Made by a program: the position numbers and the translations under genes
Notes under the pieces: model-generated
Databases searched by the model: none
Seen by the model: only the letters and a program-made list of their open reading frames with translations
What the model was told of the DNA's origin: nothing
Assembly (NCBI GenBank): GCA_029582155.1
Contig: CM055899.1
Location: forward strand, 55,571,853 to 55,635,852
Direction of reading: 5' to 3'
Length of the DNA stretch: 64,000 bases
Origin: Panopea generosa
Lineage: Eukaryota; Mollusca; Bivalvia; Adapedonta; Hiatellidae
Part shown: positions 14,076 through 27,101 of the stretch, piece after piece
How positions within the stretch are numbered: position 1 is the first letter of the stretch
Layout: each line of letters starts with the position of its first letter

Positions 14076-14443
14076 ATTTCGCAATCTAAAGTATGCAATG
14101 TGTAAGTGGCCTTAAATGGTACATTTTGTTCAACCTAAATAATGTATTGTCAAAATTAAAGCATTACTTGCCTGCCAATTACATTTTAACCAGATTGTTT
14201 TCTTTCACAAACAACGATATCGATGATATATATAACCGCATGCGTAGAAACATATCATGTTGTTAAAATACAATTGAGATTTTAATCTAAAGTCACGGAG
14301 ATTTTAGTATTTAGAACAAAATTGTAAAAATCATTTTAACAAAACGTTGTTAAATTTGTTGTTTTTATTTCTCTTTTTTTTTGTAAACAACGGCTTTACA
14401 ATTGAGTAATAAGATAACATCAGCTAAATAAACCAATTTATAT

Positions 14444-14691
14444 CAATCACAAACCTAAACTATAACTATCACAAATAATCATAAATCCGAAATAAAACAA
14501 TCACAAACCTAAACTATAGTAATCTCCAACTCGAACTACAACAATCACAAACCCAAACTACCACGATCACAAATACAAACTATAACAATCACAAACCTAA
14601 ACCATAACAATCACAAATCCAAAATATAGCAATCTCAAACCCAGACTACAACAATCACAAATCCAAACTATAACACTCAGAAACCCGAACC
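14444..14691. repeat. 22-bp minisatellite, about 11 copies
   Basis: Consensus AATCACAAACCTAAACTATA plus AC. It abuts the 77-bp satellite directly. Confidence 0.85.
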
Positions 14692-14692
14692 T

Positions 14693-17600
14693 TGTAAAGC
14701 ATACTTTGGTACAAGTGTAATGGTAACAGCAAGGTTGTACATTATCTTATACAATATGCTCAGCAAAGCTGTAAAGCACATCTTGGTACAGCTGTAATGG
14801 TAACAGCTAGGTTGTATATAATCTTATGCAATATGCTCAGCACAGCTGTAAAGCATACCTTGGTACAACTGTAATGGTAACAGCAAGGTTGTATATGCTC
14901 AGCAAAGCTGTAAAGCACACCTTGGTACAACTGTAATTATTACAGATATGTTGTACATTATCTTATGCAATATGCTCTGCACAGCTGTAAAGCACACCTT
15001 CGTTTAACTGTAATGGCAACAGCTAGGTTGTACTATATCATATACTATATGCTCAGCAAAGGTGAAGAGCACACCTTGGTACAATTGTAATGGAAATAGC
15101 TAGGATGTACATTATCTTATGCAATATGCTCAGCAAAGCTGAAGAGCACACCTTGGTACAATTGTAATGGAAACAGTTAGGTTGTATATAAACTTATGCA
15201 ATATGTTCAGCACAGCTGTAATGGTAGCAGGTAGGTTGTATATTATATTATGCAATATGCTCAGCACAGCTGTAAAGCACACCTTGGTACAGCTGTAATG
15301 GTAACAACTATGTTGTACATTATATTATGCAATATGCTCAGCACAGCTGTAAAGCACAGCTTGGTACAGCTGTAATTGTAACAGCTAGGTTGTACATTAT
15401 GTTATGAAATATGCTCAGCACAACTGTAAATCATACCTTGGCACAGCTGTAATGGTAACAACTAGGTTGTACATTATCTTATGCAATAAGCTCAGCACAG
15501 CTGTAAAGAACACCATGGTACAGATATAATGGTAACAGCTGGGTTGTACATTATCTTATGCAATATGCTCAGCACAGCTGTAAAGCACACCTTGGTACAG
15601 CTGTAATGGTTACAGCTATGTTGTACATTATCTTATGCAATATACTCAGCACAGCTGTAAAGCACACCTTAGTACAGCTGTAATTGTAACAGCTAGGTTG
15701 TACTTTATCATATGCAATATGCTCAGCACAGCTGTTAAGCATAACTTGGTACAGCTGTAATTGTAACAGCTAGGTTGTACATTATCTTATGCAATATACT
15801 CAGCACAGCTGTAAAGCTTACCATGGTACAACTGTAATGGTAGCAGCTTGGTTGTATATTATCTTATGCAATATGCTCAGCACAGCTGTAGAGAACACCA
15901 TGGTACAGATGTAATGGTAAAAGCTGGGTTGTACATTATCTTATGCAATGTGCTCAGCACAGCTGTAAAGCACACCTTGGTACAGCTGTAATGGTTACAG
16001 CTATGTTGTACATTATCTTATGCAATATGCTCAGCACAGCTGTAAAGCACACCTGAGTACAGCTGTAATTGTAACAGCTAAGTTGTACTTTATCTTATGC
16101 AATATGCTCACCAAATCTGTAAAGCATAAGGTGGTACAGCTGTAATTGTAACAGCTAGGTTGTACATTATCTTATGCAATATGCTCAGCACAGCTGTAAA
16201 GCTTACCATGGTACAACTGTAATGGTAACAGCTAGGTTGTACATTATCTTATGCAATATGCTCAGCACAGCTGTAAAGCACATCTTGGTACAGCTGTAAT
16301 TGTAACAGCTAGGTTGTACATTATATTATGCAATATGCTCAGCACAGCTGTAAAGCACACCATGGTACAACTGTAATGGTAACAGCTAGGTTGTGTATTA
16401 TCTTTTGCAATATGCTCAGCACAGCTGTAAAGCATACCTTGGTACAACTGTAATGGTAACAGCTATGATGTACATTATCTTATGCAATATGCTGAGCACA
16501 GCTGTAAAAAACACCTTGGTATAGCTGTAAGGTTAACAGATAGGTTGTACATTATCTAATGCAATATGCTCAGCACAGCTGTAAATCATAACTTGGTACA
16601 GCTTTAATGGTAACAGCTAGGTTGTACATTATCTTATGCAATATGCTCAGCACAGCTGTAAAGCATTCCTTGATACAGCTGTAATGGTAACAGATAGGTT
16701 GTACATTAACTTATGCAATATGCTCAGCACAGCTGTAATGGTAACAGGTAGGTTGTACATTATCCTATGCGATATGCTCAGCACAGCTGTAAAGCACACC
16801 TTGGTACAGCTGTAATGGTAACAGCTATCTTGTACATTATATTATGCAATATGCTCAGCACAGCTGTAAATCATACCTTAGTACAGATGTAATGGTAACA
16901 GCTAGGTTGTACATTATCTTATGCAATATGCTCAGCACAGCTGTGAAGAACACCATGTTACAGCTGTAATGGTAACAGCTGGGTTGTACATTATCTTATG
17001 CAATATGCTCAGAACAGCTGTAAAGTACACCTTGGTACAGCTATAATGGTTACAGCTATGTTGTACATTATCTTATGCAATATGCTCAGCACAGCTGTAA
17101 AGCACACCTTCATTTAACTGTAATTGTAACAGCTAGGTTGTACATTATCTTATGCAATATGCTCAGCACTGATGTTAAGCATACCTTTGTACAATTGTAA
17201 TGATAACAGCTAGGTTGTACATTATCTTATGCATTATGCTCAGCACAGCTGTAAAGCACACTATGGTACAACTGTAAGTGTAACAGCTATGATGTACATT
17301 ATCGTATACACTATGCTTAGCAAAGCTGTAAAGCACACCTTGGTACAGCTGTAATTGTAACAGCTAGGTTGTACATTATCTTATCCAATATGCTCAGCAC
17401 AGCTGTAAATCACACCATGGTACAACTGTAATGGTAACAGCTATGTTGTACATTATCTTATGCAATATGCTCAGCACAGCTGTAAAGCACATCTTGGTAC
17501 AGCTGTAATTGTAACAGCTAGGTTGTACATTATCTTATGCAATATGCTCAGCACAGCTGTAAAGCACACCATGGTACAAGTGTAATGGTAACAGCTAGGT

Positions 17601-18200
17601 TGTACACTATCTTATGCAATATGCTCAGCACAGCTGTAAAGCATACCTTGGTACAGCTGTTATGGTAACAGCTATGATGTACATTATCTTATGCAATATG
17701 CTGAGCACAGCTGTAAAACACACCTTGGTATAGCTGTAAGGTTAACAGCTAGGTTGTACATTATCTTATGCAATATGCTCAGCTCAGCTGTAAAGCATAC
17801 CTTTGTACAGCTCTAATGGTAACAGCAAGGTTGTACATTATCTAATGTGATATGCGCAGCACAGCTGTAAAGCACACCTTGATTCAGCTTTAATGGTAAC
17901 AGCTATGTTTTACATTATCTTATGCGATATGATCAGCACAGCTGTAAAGCACACCATGCTTCAGCTGTAATTGTAACAGCTAGGTTGTACGTTATATTAT
18001 GAAATATGCTTAGCACAGCTGTAAAGCATACATTGTAACAGCTGTAATGGTTACAGCTAGGTTGTACAGTATCTTATGTAATATGCTCAGCACAGCTGTA
18101 AAGCACACCTTGGTACAGCTGTAATGGTAACAGCTAGGTTGTACAGTATCTTATGTAATATGCTCAGCACAGCTGTAAAGCACACCTTGGTACAGCTTTG
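14693..18200. repeat. 77-bp satellite, about 45 copies, with higher-order structure
   Basis: The unit contains GCTCAGCACAGCTGTAAAGC, ACACCTTGGTACAGCTGTAA, TGGTAACAGCTAGGTTGTAC and ATTATCTTATGCAATAT. The palindrome ACAGCTGT occurs twice per unit. Shortened units (for example near 15,211 and 16,728) lack the piece between the two CAGCTGTAA motifs. Diagnostic variants recur at 385 bp (five units: 15,506 and 15,891) and at 1,209 bp (16,260 and 17,469), showing block duplications. Stop-free frames inside are short. Confidence 0.95.
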
Positions 18201-18990
18201 AACACATGTCCACCTAGTGGTCTGCTTTGAGGGAGTTTTCATGTTCAATATTTTTTCTGTTACCATAAAAACATTAATAGCCAAATTGATGAATTTTTCA
18301 GTTTCCGGAGCACAACTCCAAAACTGTTTAAGATAACTAAGGAACTTTGTACACATGTCAACCTTGTGGTCAATAAGTGCAATTTGCCATGAGACTGTTT
18401 TCATTTTTAAAAATTCTCTGTAATCTTCAAAGCTAGTGATTTAATAGTGCTTTTTGGCTATGGGGGAGCTTTCATTTTCAAATTACAGAACACAAAACAT
18501 GCGTGTATAATACGCCATGGCTGGGGATATTGATGATTATGTCTTGTTTTATTTCAGATGAGGTGCAAAAAATATGCTCAGTGAATTTCAACAGTATATT
18601 TTTCCAGGACTAAAATTGTGGTGATCATGCAAACAAATAAAACTATAAAATTCTCAAGCGCATGTGTCTGACTCGCTGTCTTCCATGATCCACTAAAGAA
18701 AATCAAACAATATAACTGTCTTATTAAATGTTTACCATTAGCTGATTAGAACCAAAGTTATAGACTTATTTTAAGGATGTCACATGGTAATCTTGTAACA
18801 TTGTAATGTGGTGTATGTTCAATTAAATATCGACCTTTTTACTTTCTTGATAGGAAACAGTTAGATATTTATATGATTTTCTTGCATATCACGTTTAACA
18901 TGACACTTGCGTTTTAATATCTGAATAATAAAAAATAAATGTACACCCTTACCCCTTTTTTGAAACAAATTTGACTGAAAATTTAGGAAT

Positions 18991-19709
18991 TCATTTATTA
19001 TGGTCTGAGTTGTGACTGATCTGGTCCATGACTCATTTATTGTGGCCTTAGCTGGAACTAATCTGGCCTTAGCTGTAACTGATCTGGTCAATGATTCATT
19101 CATTGTGGCCTAAGCTGTGACTGATCTGGCCTTAGCTGTGACTGATATGGTCCATGATTCATTTATTATGGCCTTAGCTGTGACTGATCTGGTCCATGTT
19201 TCATTTATAATGGCCTTAGCTGTGACTGATCTGGTCCATGATTCATTTATTATGGCCTTAGCTTTGACTGATCTGGTCCATGTTTCATTTGTTATGGCCT
19301 TAGCTGTGACTGATCTGGTCCATGATTCGTTTGTTATGGCCTTAGCTGTGACTGATCTGGTCCATATTTCGTTTATTATGGCCTTAGCTGTGACTGATCT
19401 TGCCCATTATTCATTTATTATGGTCTTAGCTGTGACTGATCTGGTCAATTATTCATTAACTATGGCCTAAGCTGTGACTGATCTGGTCCATGATTCATTT
19501 GTTATGGCCTTAGCTGTGACTGATCTGGTCCATTATTCATTAATTATGGCCTTTTCTTTGACTGATCTTGTCCATGATTCATTTGTTATGACCTTAGCTG
19601 TGACTGGTCTGGTCCATGATTCACTTATTATGGTCTTAGCAGGGACTGATCTGGTCCATGATTCATTTATTATGGCCTTAGCTGTGACTAATCTGGTCCA
19701 TGATTCATC
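18991..19709. repeat. 42-bp minisatellite, about 17 copies
   Basis: The unit is TTAGCTGTGACTGATCTGGT plus CCATGATTCATTTATTATGGCC. The 14-codon period keeps frames open on both strands (MALAVTDLVHDSFI repeats), which I do not regard as a gene. Units near 19,040-19,130 are rearranged. Confidence 0.95.
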
Positions 19710-19835
19710 AAGCTTTAAAGTCAAAATTATTATATACATTATTATTATGGTATTTAAACATGTTGTTTTTTTCAAAAGCAAATTCAATTTATGCAGGAAA
19801 AGTCTTAAAACACTTTTATTAATCCTTTATTCACT

Positions 19836-19976
19836 GGGAAAGTAATCAGTTACTTGCAAAATGGGTGTGCTTGAGTGCCGGTTAACCTTCCAAGATCCAA
19901 AGAAAGAGTGGTCATGTTAACTGATCATATGATAGCCCTCGATGGCATAAAAATGCCACTTAACAATCATTCAATC
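19836..19976 (+). mobile_element. SINE family A, 3' half only
   Basis: Contains AAGTAATCAGTTACTTGC, GGTTAACCTTCCAAGATCC, CCCTCGATGGCATAAAAATG and the terminal CATTCAATC. No tRNA-like head is present. It follows the 42-bp array. Confidence 0.65.
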
Positions 19977-20559
19977 TTTAAACAAGTATAATTATCTGAA
20001 ACTTGATAGTGTGCCAATACTTTCAATTTCAAATCGGTATGTTATTTTCTATCTTATTAATAAAATTGGAAAAAAAAAAAATATTTTTAGTCAGATTTAA
20101 CCAACAAATATGTATGTTCCTTTTTCTTATTTTTCTAATGGGCTAGTTTCAACATTTCAACACATAGCAGTTTATATATGGCATATCGAGTTTTATTTGT
20201 AGAGGAAGATCTCAGACTAATTCTGAGTATAAATACCATCCTTCCACAAGTAACTTGCAAACTTTCTCACTTCTTGCATAATTCCTGTCAGCATAACTCC
20301 TAAATTTCACAAATGATTATGATCAAACTTGGCAGCAAGTATCAGTATAAAGTTCTGTTGTGCATATTGTTGTCTCTGTAATAGTACCCAAGTTTACATC
20401 AAGCAACAAATATTAAAGAATTCAAAAAGAAATATTATGTAACTCTCTTGCACAATTCTAACTGATACAGTGGTAGATTAAAATTCTCAACATTTCTAAA
20501 TGACGTACAATATCTATGCTATATAATTGTCATATCATTGTATATTCATGAATATCTTA

Positions 20560-20745
20560 GAAATGCAATGACTTTAATTGATTGTATGATTGTATGTTTA
20601 TTTAGTATTTGAATGTATTTGTTATAACCTGGTACTTTGCTTTGTTGATGGCCTCAAGGGAGAACATTTATTGTAATTGATTGAGTTACCATCGTTAAAT
20701 AAAGAATTTATTATCATTATTGTTATTATTATTATTACTACTGTC
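20560..20745 (+). mobile_element. Probable 3' untranslated tail of a non-LTR retrotransposon
   Basis: The stretch TTGATGGCCTCAAGGGAGAA, then GAGTTACC, GTTAAATAAAGAATTTATT and a terminal (ATT)n-like run has the layout of a LINE 3' end with a short simple-repeat tail. Wording of this kind is familiar from CR1/L2-like elements in molluscs, but that is recollection rather than a comparison. No coding part is attached. Confidence 0.45.
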
Positions 20746-20940
20746 ACTAGTCAAAATGTCCACAATGTTACAATAAGGCTCTAGGCACATTGAGGGCATT
20801 TGTACTAACAGGCACATTTCCAGTTTAGTAAGTAATTTTTAGTTATTTTTTTGTCCAAGTCTGAATTTTAAATTAAAAAAATTGATGAATTCACAAGCAT
20901 TGATTTGTTCACATGAATAAGATTGATTTTATTATATAAA

Positions 20941-21112
20941 GTCAGTCCTGTCTTAAGCAACCAGTCAAGGAAAGGGGAAAATGGTCTTTTAAGACAGGTT
21001 TGTAGCTTAATATAGGTTAAATTGCTCTGAAAGCATAGCAATGGAAAAAGCAAATGTGACTGCTTAAGACAAGTGGCTGCTTAATAAAGGTGACCGCTTA
21101 AACAGGTTTGAC
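20941..21112. mobile_element. MITE, family 3, copy 1
   Basis: Runs from GTCAGTCCTGTCTTAAGCAA to CTTAAACAGGTTTGAC. The ends are inverted repeats of each other, and further internal inverted blocks (TTTTAAGACAGG, CTTAAGACAAGTGGCTGC) are present. Confidence 0.7.
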
Positions 21113-21169
21113 AGCACATTAATATGTAGCCAAAAAAGTATGCATGTAAGTTTAGTTAAACAGATTACT

Positions 21170-21343
21170 GTCAAACCTGTCTTAAGCAGCCAGTCAAGGG
21201 AATGAGCAAAAGTGGCCTTTTAAGACAGGTTGTTGCTTAGTACAGGTTAATTTGCTCCGAGTATCTAGAAATATGAAATAGAAAATGTGGCTGCTTAAGA
21301 CAAGTGGCTGCTTAATAGAGGTGACCGCTTACACAGGTTTGAC
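21170..21343. mobile_element. MITE, family 3, copy 2
   Basis: Runs from GTCAAACCTGTCTTAAGCAG to GCTTACACAGGTTTGAC. The layout matches copy 1, in the same orientation, separated by a 57-bp spacer. The left terminus is better conserved than in copy 1. Confidence 0.7.
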
Positions 21344-22568
21344 TGTACATGTACATTAAATTAATAAAAACAATTATATGTAATGAAAATAATTCCGTTT
21401 TATTTCTTATAGATTTTAAATTTGTCAAATATTTCCAAAAGCGCAATTAATTTGGGGGATAAATTTATGTGATTTATTTGTGGCCAAAATTTCTGTCGAT
21501 CGTGTACACACTATACAATTTTGTCGCATCATGGTCATAACTGATATCTGCGGGTGACAGATTTAAAAAAATCAAGTAAGAAGAGCAATAACTGCGTCTT
21601 TATTTGGAGAAAAAATTGTTGCAGTTGTTTCCCTTGAATTAAACAATTGTGCCAATAATGCAAATAGTCAAAATAACATAATAGTACTGATAACTGATAA
21701 TGAGGTAATAGGGAAGGTTGCATGATGCTTGGAACAGTGTATTAGGGTTGCTCTCTTTCACTATTTGGGTCTGTTGGAATATGTCTAAATGTCAGACTTG
21801 CATTTATTGCATATTGGATGGCATTTATTGCGTATTGGATTGTATTGATAGCATATTGTAACATGTACTATATGGTGTAATCGGTATGAGTCGTTTATAG
21901 CCAATGACAAATGTGTGATTTGGCAGATTTGTTATATATATATTGTGTTTAGAATCAGGTGTGTTCATGTGTTATTACAGTGATAGCAGATCTTTGGAAT
22001 AAATTTATATATTAAGTACGCAGCCGGCTGGCGGTTCAAAGGATTGTCCATGTTTTATTTAGGGCACTCGTGCTAATCTTAGTAGTACATTTGTTACCAC
22101 TTCACTCTCCATTACTTTAATATATTGATTGTTTATTTTGTAATGGGAATGTATCAAGAGTGTACAAAATAACAAATTGTGTAACAGTAACTAGTCAATA
22201 CAGTTGCTTATTTATTGTGTTCTCCATATGCACGTTGTAAAATAGCTCCGTTTTATTTCTTACAGATATTAAATTTGTCAAGGCATGTAATAATATAAAA
22301 AAAAAAGTCATCCTTGAAAAGAACTGTTTGCTGTACTCTGACTCATTTTTTTTCATGTTGGTAGGTAGCTTTTTCTTTGGACATATTTTGCTTTTGCATA
22401 GTGATTTTAACAAAAATGGACAGAAACCTTAAAAATAATTCAAAGCTTTGAAAGTCGATAAAAAAGTTTGGGTAGCTGTAATTTTTAGTGAGCAGGTAGG
22501 AGCACAGCAGATAGGGTTTTAAGAATAATCTTGTTGAGAAATGTTACAATGTGTGTGAAGCTTAAACA

Positions 22569-22775
22569 TGAAGTGTGGAGCACGTGGTAGAGCATCAAAC
22601 CCAGGACCGAAGGGTTGTGGATTGGATCCTACCCCGCGACTCTGTGTGGTGTTCTTGAGCAAGACACTTTTCCACATCTCTGCTTAGTACTGTTTCTACC
22701 CAGGAAGACTTCAAGTGTGATTTGTATAAGTTGTAATAACATATTTCACAATTGAAGTAAAATAAATAAATGTTA
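22569..22775 (+). mobile_element. Short tRNA-related retroposon, family D
   Basis: Contains a tRNA-like head (GTGGAGCACGTGGTAGAGCA), a B-box-like GGATTGGATCC, then TGTGTGGTGTTCTTGAGCAA, TTTCTACCCAGGAAGACTTC and an A/T-rich tail with AAGTAAAATAAATAAA. The same body recurs at 45.54 and 46.67 kb. Confidence 0.55.
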
Positions 22776-23134
22776 AATAAAACTAAACATGGAGTATACT
22801 GACACATACAAATAAAAGAATAATATTAACTCTGGTCATATAATGCTAAAAATGTTGTGTGAAATCTTTTGTAGTTAATTATTATTCTTGAATCTAAGTC
22901 TATAATATACAAATTGACCTGATGCGTGAGCAACTATTGCTGCACTCACTGGGCATGTGGCTTTGTTTGTCCAAGTAAATACAATGTCATACATTGTAGT
23001 GTTTACTAGAGACCGTTCGCTTGTCTAAGGAACATGACAGTATAGCAACCAATATTAATCACTGATTGGAATATTGACTTGTTAGATTGATAGCCCACGT
23101 CAGGTTAATTAAGTCTGATAAGACTCTTTTTGAA

Positions 23135-23673
23135 CTTTTTTTTATAATATTGATACAATGTCATGTAGTATATATGTTAAACTATTTTATAATATTGATA
23201 CAATGTCATGCAGTATATATATTAAACTATTTTAAAATATTGATACAATGTCATGCAGTATATATATTAAACTATTTTATAATATTGATACAATGTCATG
23301 TAGTATATATATTAAACTATCTTATAATATTGATACAATGTCATGTAGTATATATATTTAACTATTTTATATTATTGATACAATGTCATGTAGTATATAT
23401 ATTAAACTACTTTATAATATTGATACAATGTCATGTAGTATAAATATTAAACTTTTTATATTATTGATGCAATGTCATGTAGTATATATATATTAAACTA
23501 TTTTATAATATTGATACAATGTCATGTAGTATATATATTAAACTATTTTATAATATTGATACAATGTCATGTAGTATATATATATATATATTAAACAATT
23601 TTATGATATTGATACAATATCATGAAGTATATATATATTAAACTATTTTATAATATTGATACAATGTCATGTA

Positions 23674-23754
<81 letters not shown>

Positions 23755-24220
23755 ACTATTTTATTATATTGATACAATGTCATGTAGTATATATATTAAA
23801 CTATTTTTTATAATATTGAAACAATGTCATGTAGTATATATATAAATATTAAACTATTTTATATTATTGATGCAATGTCATGTAGTCTATATATTAATCT
23901 ATTTTATAATAATGATACAATGTCATGTAGTCTATATATTAATCTATTTTATAATAATGATAAAATGTCATGTAGTATACATATTAAACTGTTTTATAAT
24001 ATTGATACAATGTCACATAGTATTTATATATTAAACTATTTTATATTATTGATACAAGGTCATGTAGTATATTTATTAAACTATTTTATGATATTGATAC
24101 AATATCATGAAGTATATATATATTAAACTATTTTATGATATTGATACAATGTCATGTAGTATATACATATTAAACTATCTTATAATATTGATACAATGTC
24201 ATGTAGTATATATATATTTT
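23135..24220. repeat. 45-bp minisatellite, about 23 copies, with an internal (TA)n expansion
   Basis: The unit is ACTATTTTATAATATTGATA plus CAATGTCATGTAGTATATATATTAA. The TA-rich part of one unit has expanded into a pure (TA)n tract at about 23,677-23,750. Smaller expansions occur elsewhere, for example near 23,576-23,592. Confidence 0.95.
23677..23750. repeat. (TA)n microsatellite
   Basis: An uninterrupted TA dinucleotide tract of roughly 37 repeats that grew within one unit of the 45-bp array. Such tracts readily extrude cruciforms. Confidence 0.95.
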
Positions 24221-26120
24221 GATTTGAATTATACATTTAGGTGTTTAGGGTTGAATTATGAGAGAATACCATATTAGTGCCTGATTTAATCAGGTGAGGC
24301 AAAAAAAAAAAGCATGAGCCATATAGTATTCTTATAGTATTCTATTAATCGTAACATTATTTGTGTTGTTTTGTTTTATTTATATTTAAAATCAACAACT
24401 GATTTTTAATCCAGCAAACCATGTGTGTACATCTGCGACAAATGCGCCAGAAAATAGCTCCAACTTTTATCGATAAATTATATATAACAAAAAAAAAATT
24501 TCTGTAAACTTTTTATAACTATTAGCTTATATATTGATATAATAAAAAGTTTATTAACAGTTTATAAACAATGACATTTGTGTGTGTTGCTGCAAGATAA
24601 ACGTTCCTTGCTGATAAAGCAAAAGTTTTTTTCTTGCCTCCACTTTATTATTATGATAATCATAATGAAATACACAAGAGTCTAATTGATTCAGTTTATT
24701 TTGAACGGTTGGGTACTTGTAATGTCTAGACATATCTTAATATATGGCAGCAAATGCTTCCGTAGCTGAAAATAGAGGTTAATCAACAGAGGTTTCATAT
24801 AATTCTGGATGGCTGGTCACATATCTGAAAAAATCAAGTGTTCTAATATCTGTCTTTATTTTAAATGTCTAATATCTAACATTAATCTGTTTTTCAATTG
24901 AAAAAAAAAATGTTGTTCATAATATCTGACTGAAAAGAAATAATTCCCAATAGATATTTTCACTTCTATTTCCCCATCACAGAAATCTCTCGAAATCACA
25001 GGCAAAACTGTAATACAAATTGTATTATCATTAATTGTATTCTTGACTACCAGCGTTTCTTTTAACAACTTCTAAAATGCCAAAGTCTCACATGACATTT
25101 AAATCTGTAAATATGCATTCATTCTCAGACATGTTTTATTGACATTTTAGCTTGGTAAATGTGATAGTACATCTGATGTGCAATAAAAAATGATTTTCTT
25201 TCTTGAGCTTATTGTTTATTACATCCCGTATTATCCAAATATCAATTCCAATGTGTCCAACTAAGGCATCCAGCTATATTGAAATGTTACAATTATTATC
25301 ATCCACAAAATTGATGGACATTGAAATGGCATACATCCGTTTGTCTGTCAGCGTGTACATGGAGAGGGAGTTGCCCAAGATAAAAAGAAAACCTGATTAT
25401 GTTCAGTATCCATTTAAGTTTTTTCAAAAAAAAATTTTTAAGTGATATTTCTTTTGTTCCAAAATATTGAAAGTACAAATTAAGGCTCATTCCATGCGGT
25501 GTCTGTCCGTCAGTCATATTTAGGACCAACAGCCTTACAGACACAACTCCTCCCACAGTTTTAATTTGATTCAAATGAAACTTGCCTTGATGTACACGAG
25601 ATACATGATCTGGTTGTTAACCTGTGGTCTTGGCATTCCAACTCAATGATTTCTGAGTTATGATTCATTGATCTTTTTGATGAAATTGCATTTATTTGTA
25701 ACTTTGCATTTCAGCACATAGCTTTTGCATATCAGCACCTTCCATCATAAAATGTCATATGGGGATTATTGAAAGTCAGCATGGTCAATATTCTTAATGA
25801 TAAAGTTCAGTTGAACAATTCTTTATTCCTATTTCTTTATTCTTAATGATAAATTCAAAATTCTTATTGCTAAATGTTTCAATCTAATATGTCATTTGTA
25901 TACAAATTTGCAATGTGTTTTATCTTTTATTTCTATTAATTTTCATAGTTGTTAATAATAAGTCAAATTTTTTTCATGCCAAATGATTGTTTTTTATTCC
26001 TATTTACTAATTCTAAATGAAAAATGCTTAGGTGTTTGTTCCAATTGCTTAACACTTCATTCTTATATTGCTATTGTTTACTTCTCAAGTCTTACTTGTT
26101 ATGTAAATTTGATCTTACTG
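24221..26120. other. No gene seen
   Basis: AT-rich. The part 25,300-25,560 (CCGTTTGTCTGTCAGCGTGT and GTGTCTGTCCGTCAGTC) looks like an eroded dispersed repeat of the same kind as the start of the 47.4-kb element. Confidence 0.4.
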
Positions 26121-26348
26121 GGCCGGGCCTGATTAGCTTAGTTGGTAATGTGTCTGACTATCAATCCAGTGGTCGTGAGTTCACCACTGATTCAAGTGAG
26201 AAAGTTATCAGTTACTTGTGAAGATGGGTGTACTTGAGTACTGGTTAACTTTTCAGGATCCCAGGAAAGAGTGGTTAGGTTAACTGATCGTCTGTTAGTC
26301 CTTGATGGCGTAAATATGGCGCTGAATATTCAATTAATAAATCAATCA
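26121..26348 (+). mobile_element. SINE family A, internally deleted
   Basis: The head GATTAGCTTAGTTGGTAATG and body match family A. GTCGTGAGTTC runs directly into ACCACTGATTCAAGTG, so the B-box end and the first part of the body are missing. The 3' end GAATATTCAATTAATAAATC is intact. Confidence 0.75.
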
Positions 26349-26580
26349 AATAATCTTACTGGGACATTTTGAACCAGTGACACAAAAAACTACTTAACAA
26401 ACAGACTCACCTTAAAATGATTCATTTGAATGTTGAACAGAGAACTAATAAAATGAAACGAAAGCTGAGAGGAGACGAGGAAAGTTGCATTGTGGCTGTC
26501 TTGAGCACAGCAAGCATTAATTTCAATACCAGAGAGAATGAGAGAAAAAAGCAAGCAAATAAGCAGCACTCCTGATGCAC

Positions 26581-26699
26581 CTATGGGTCCATCCAATGAT
26601 ATGGAGCTTGGCCTGTTGCAGATAGACTGCTCCGTCTACTGAACTATCCATGGTGATGTCCAATCCCATTGTAGGTATATATTGCATATCTGGGGTAAA
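26581..26699 (-). CDS. Weak candidate internal exon
   Basis: On the minus strand a good acceptor (GGCATGTTTTACCCCAG|ATATG) precedes an open stretch that includes YIPTMGLDITMDSSVDGAVY and then AKLHIIGWTHR. The only donor that ends it sensibly is CATAG|GTGCATC, which is weak. No partner exons were found. Listed because its composition is unlike the surrounding AT-rich sequence. Confidence 0.15.
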
Positions 26700-26820
26700 A
26701 CATGCCAAATTAATAGTGTCATAAAATATAAATATTGTGTTTTCATCAGTTTTTTGCTGGCAGGGTAGAAGAAAACCCAGGAAAAAATATTTTTAAGTTT
26801 TTATGTTCATACATAGCTTA

Positions 26821-27101
26821 GCCCAATTAGCTCAGTTGGTAACGCGTCTGACTATCAATCAAAGGGTCGTGAGTTCGAATCCCCACCCAGCAACAGTCTC
26901 CGTGATGGTTGTTACATGACTTTGCATCTCACTATCATTTGTCTCACTGGTGATTCAAGTGGGAAAGTTATCAGTTACTGACAGAGATGGGTGTGCTCGA
27001 GTTCTGGTTGACCTTTCAGAATCCCAGGAAACAGCAGTAACGTTAACTGGTCATCTGTTAGCCCTCAATAGTATAAAATAATGTTAATTATTCAATCAAT
27101 C
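26821..27101 (+). mobile_element. SINE family A, full length
   Basis: Head CAATTAGCTCAGTTGGTAAC, perfect B-box core GAGTTCGAATCCC, body and terminal ATTATTCAATCAATC. It lies only about 0.5 kb from the previous family A copy and in the same orientation. Confidence 0.8.

Noticed and set aside
19117-19845. Repeat protein from the 42-bp array
   Set aside because: Same reasoning: open on both strands, interrupted by a stop within the array and ending in unrelated AT-rich sequence.
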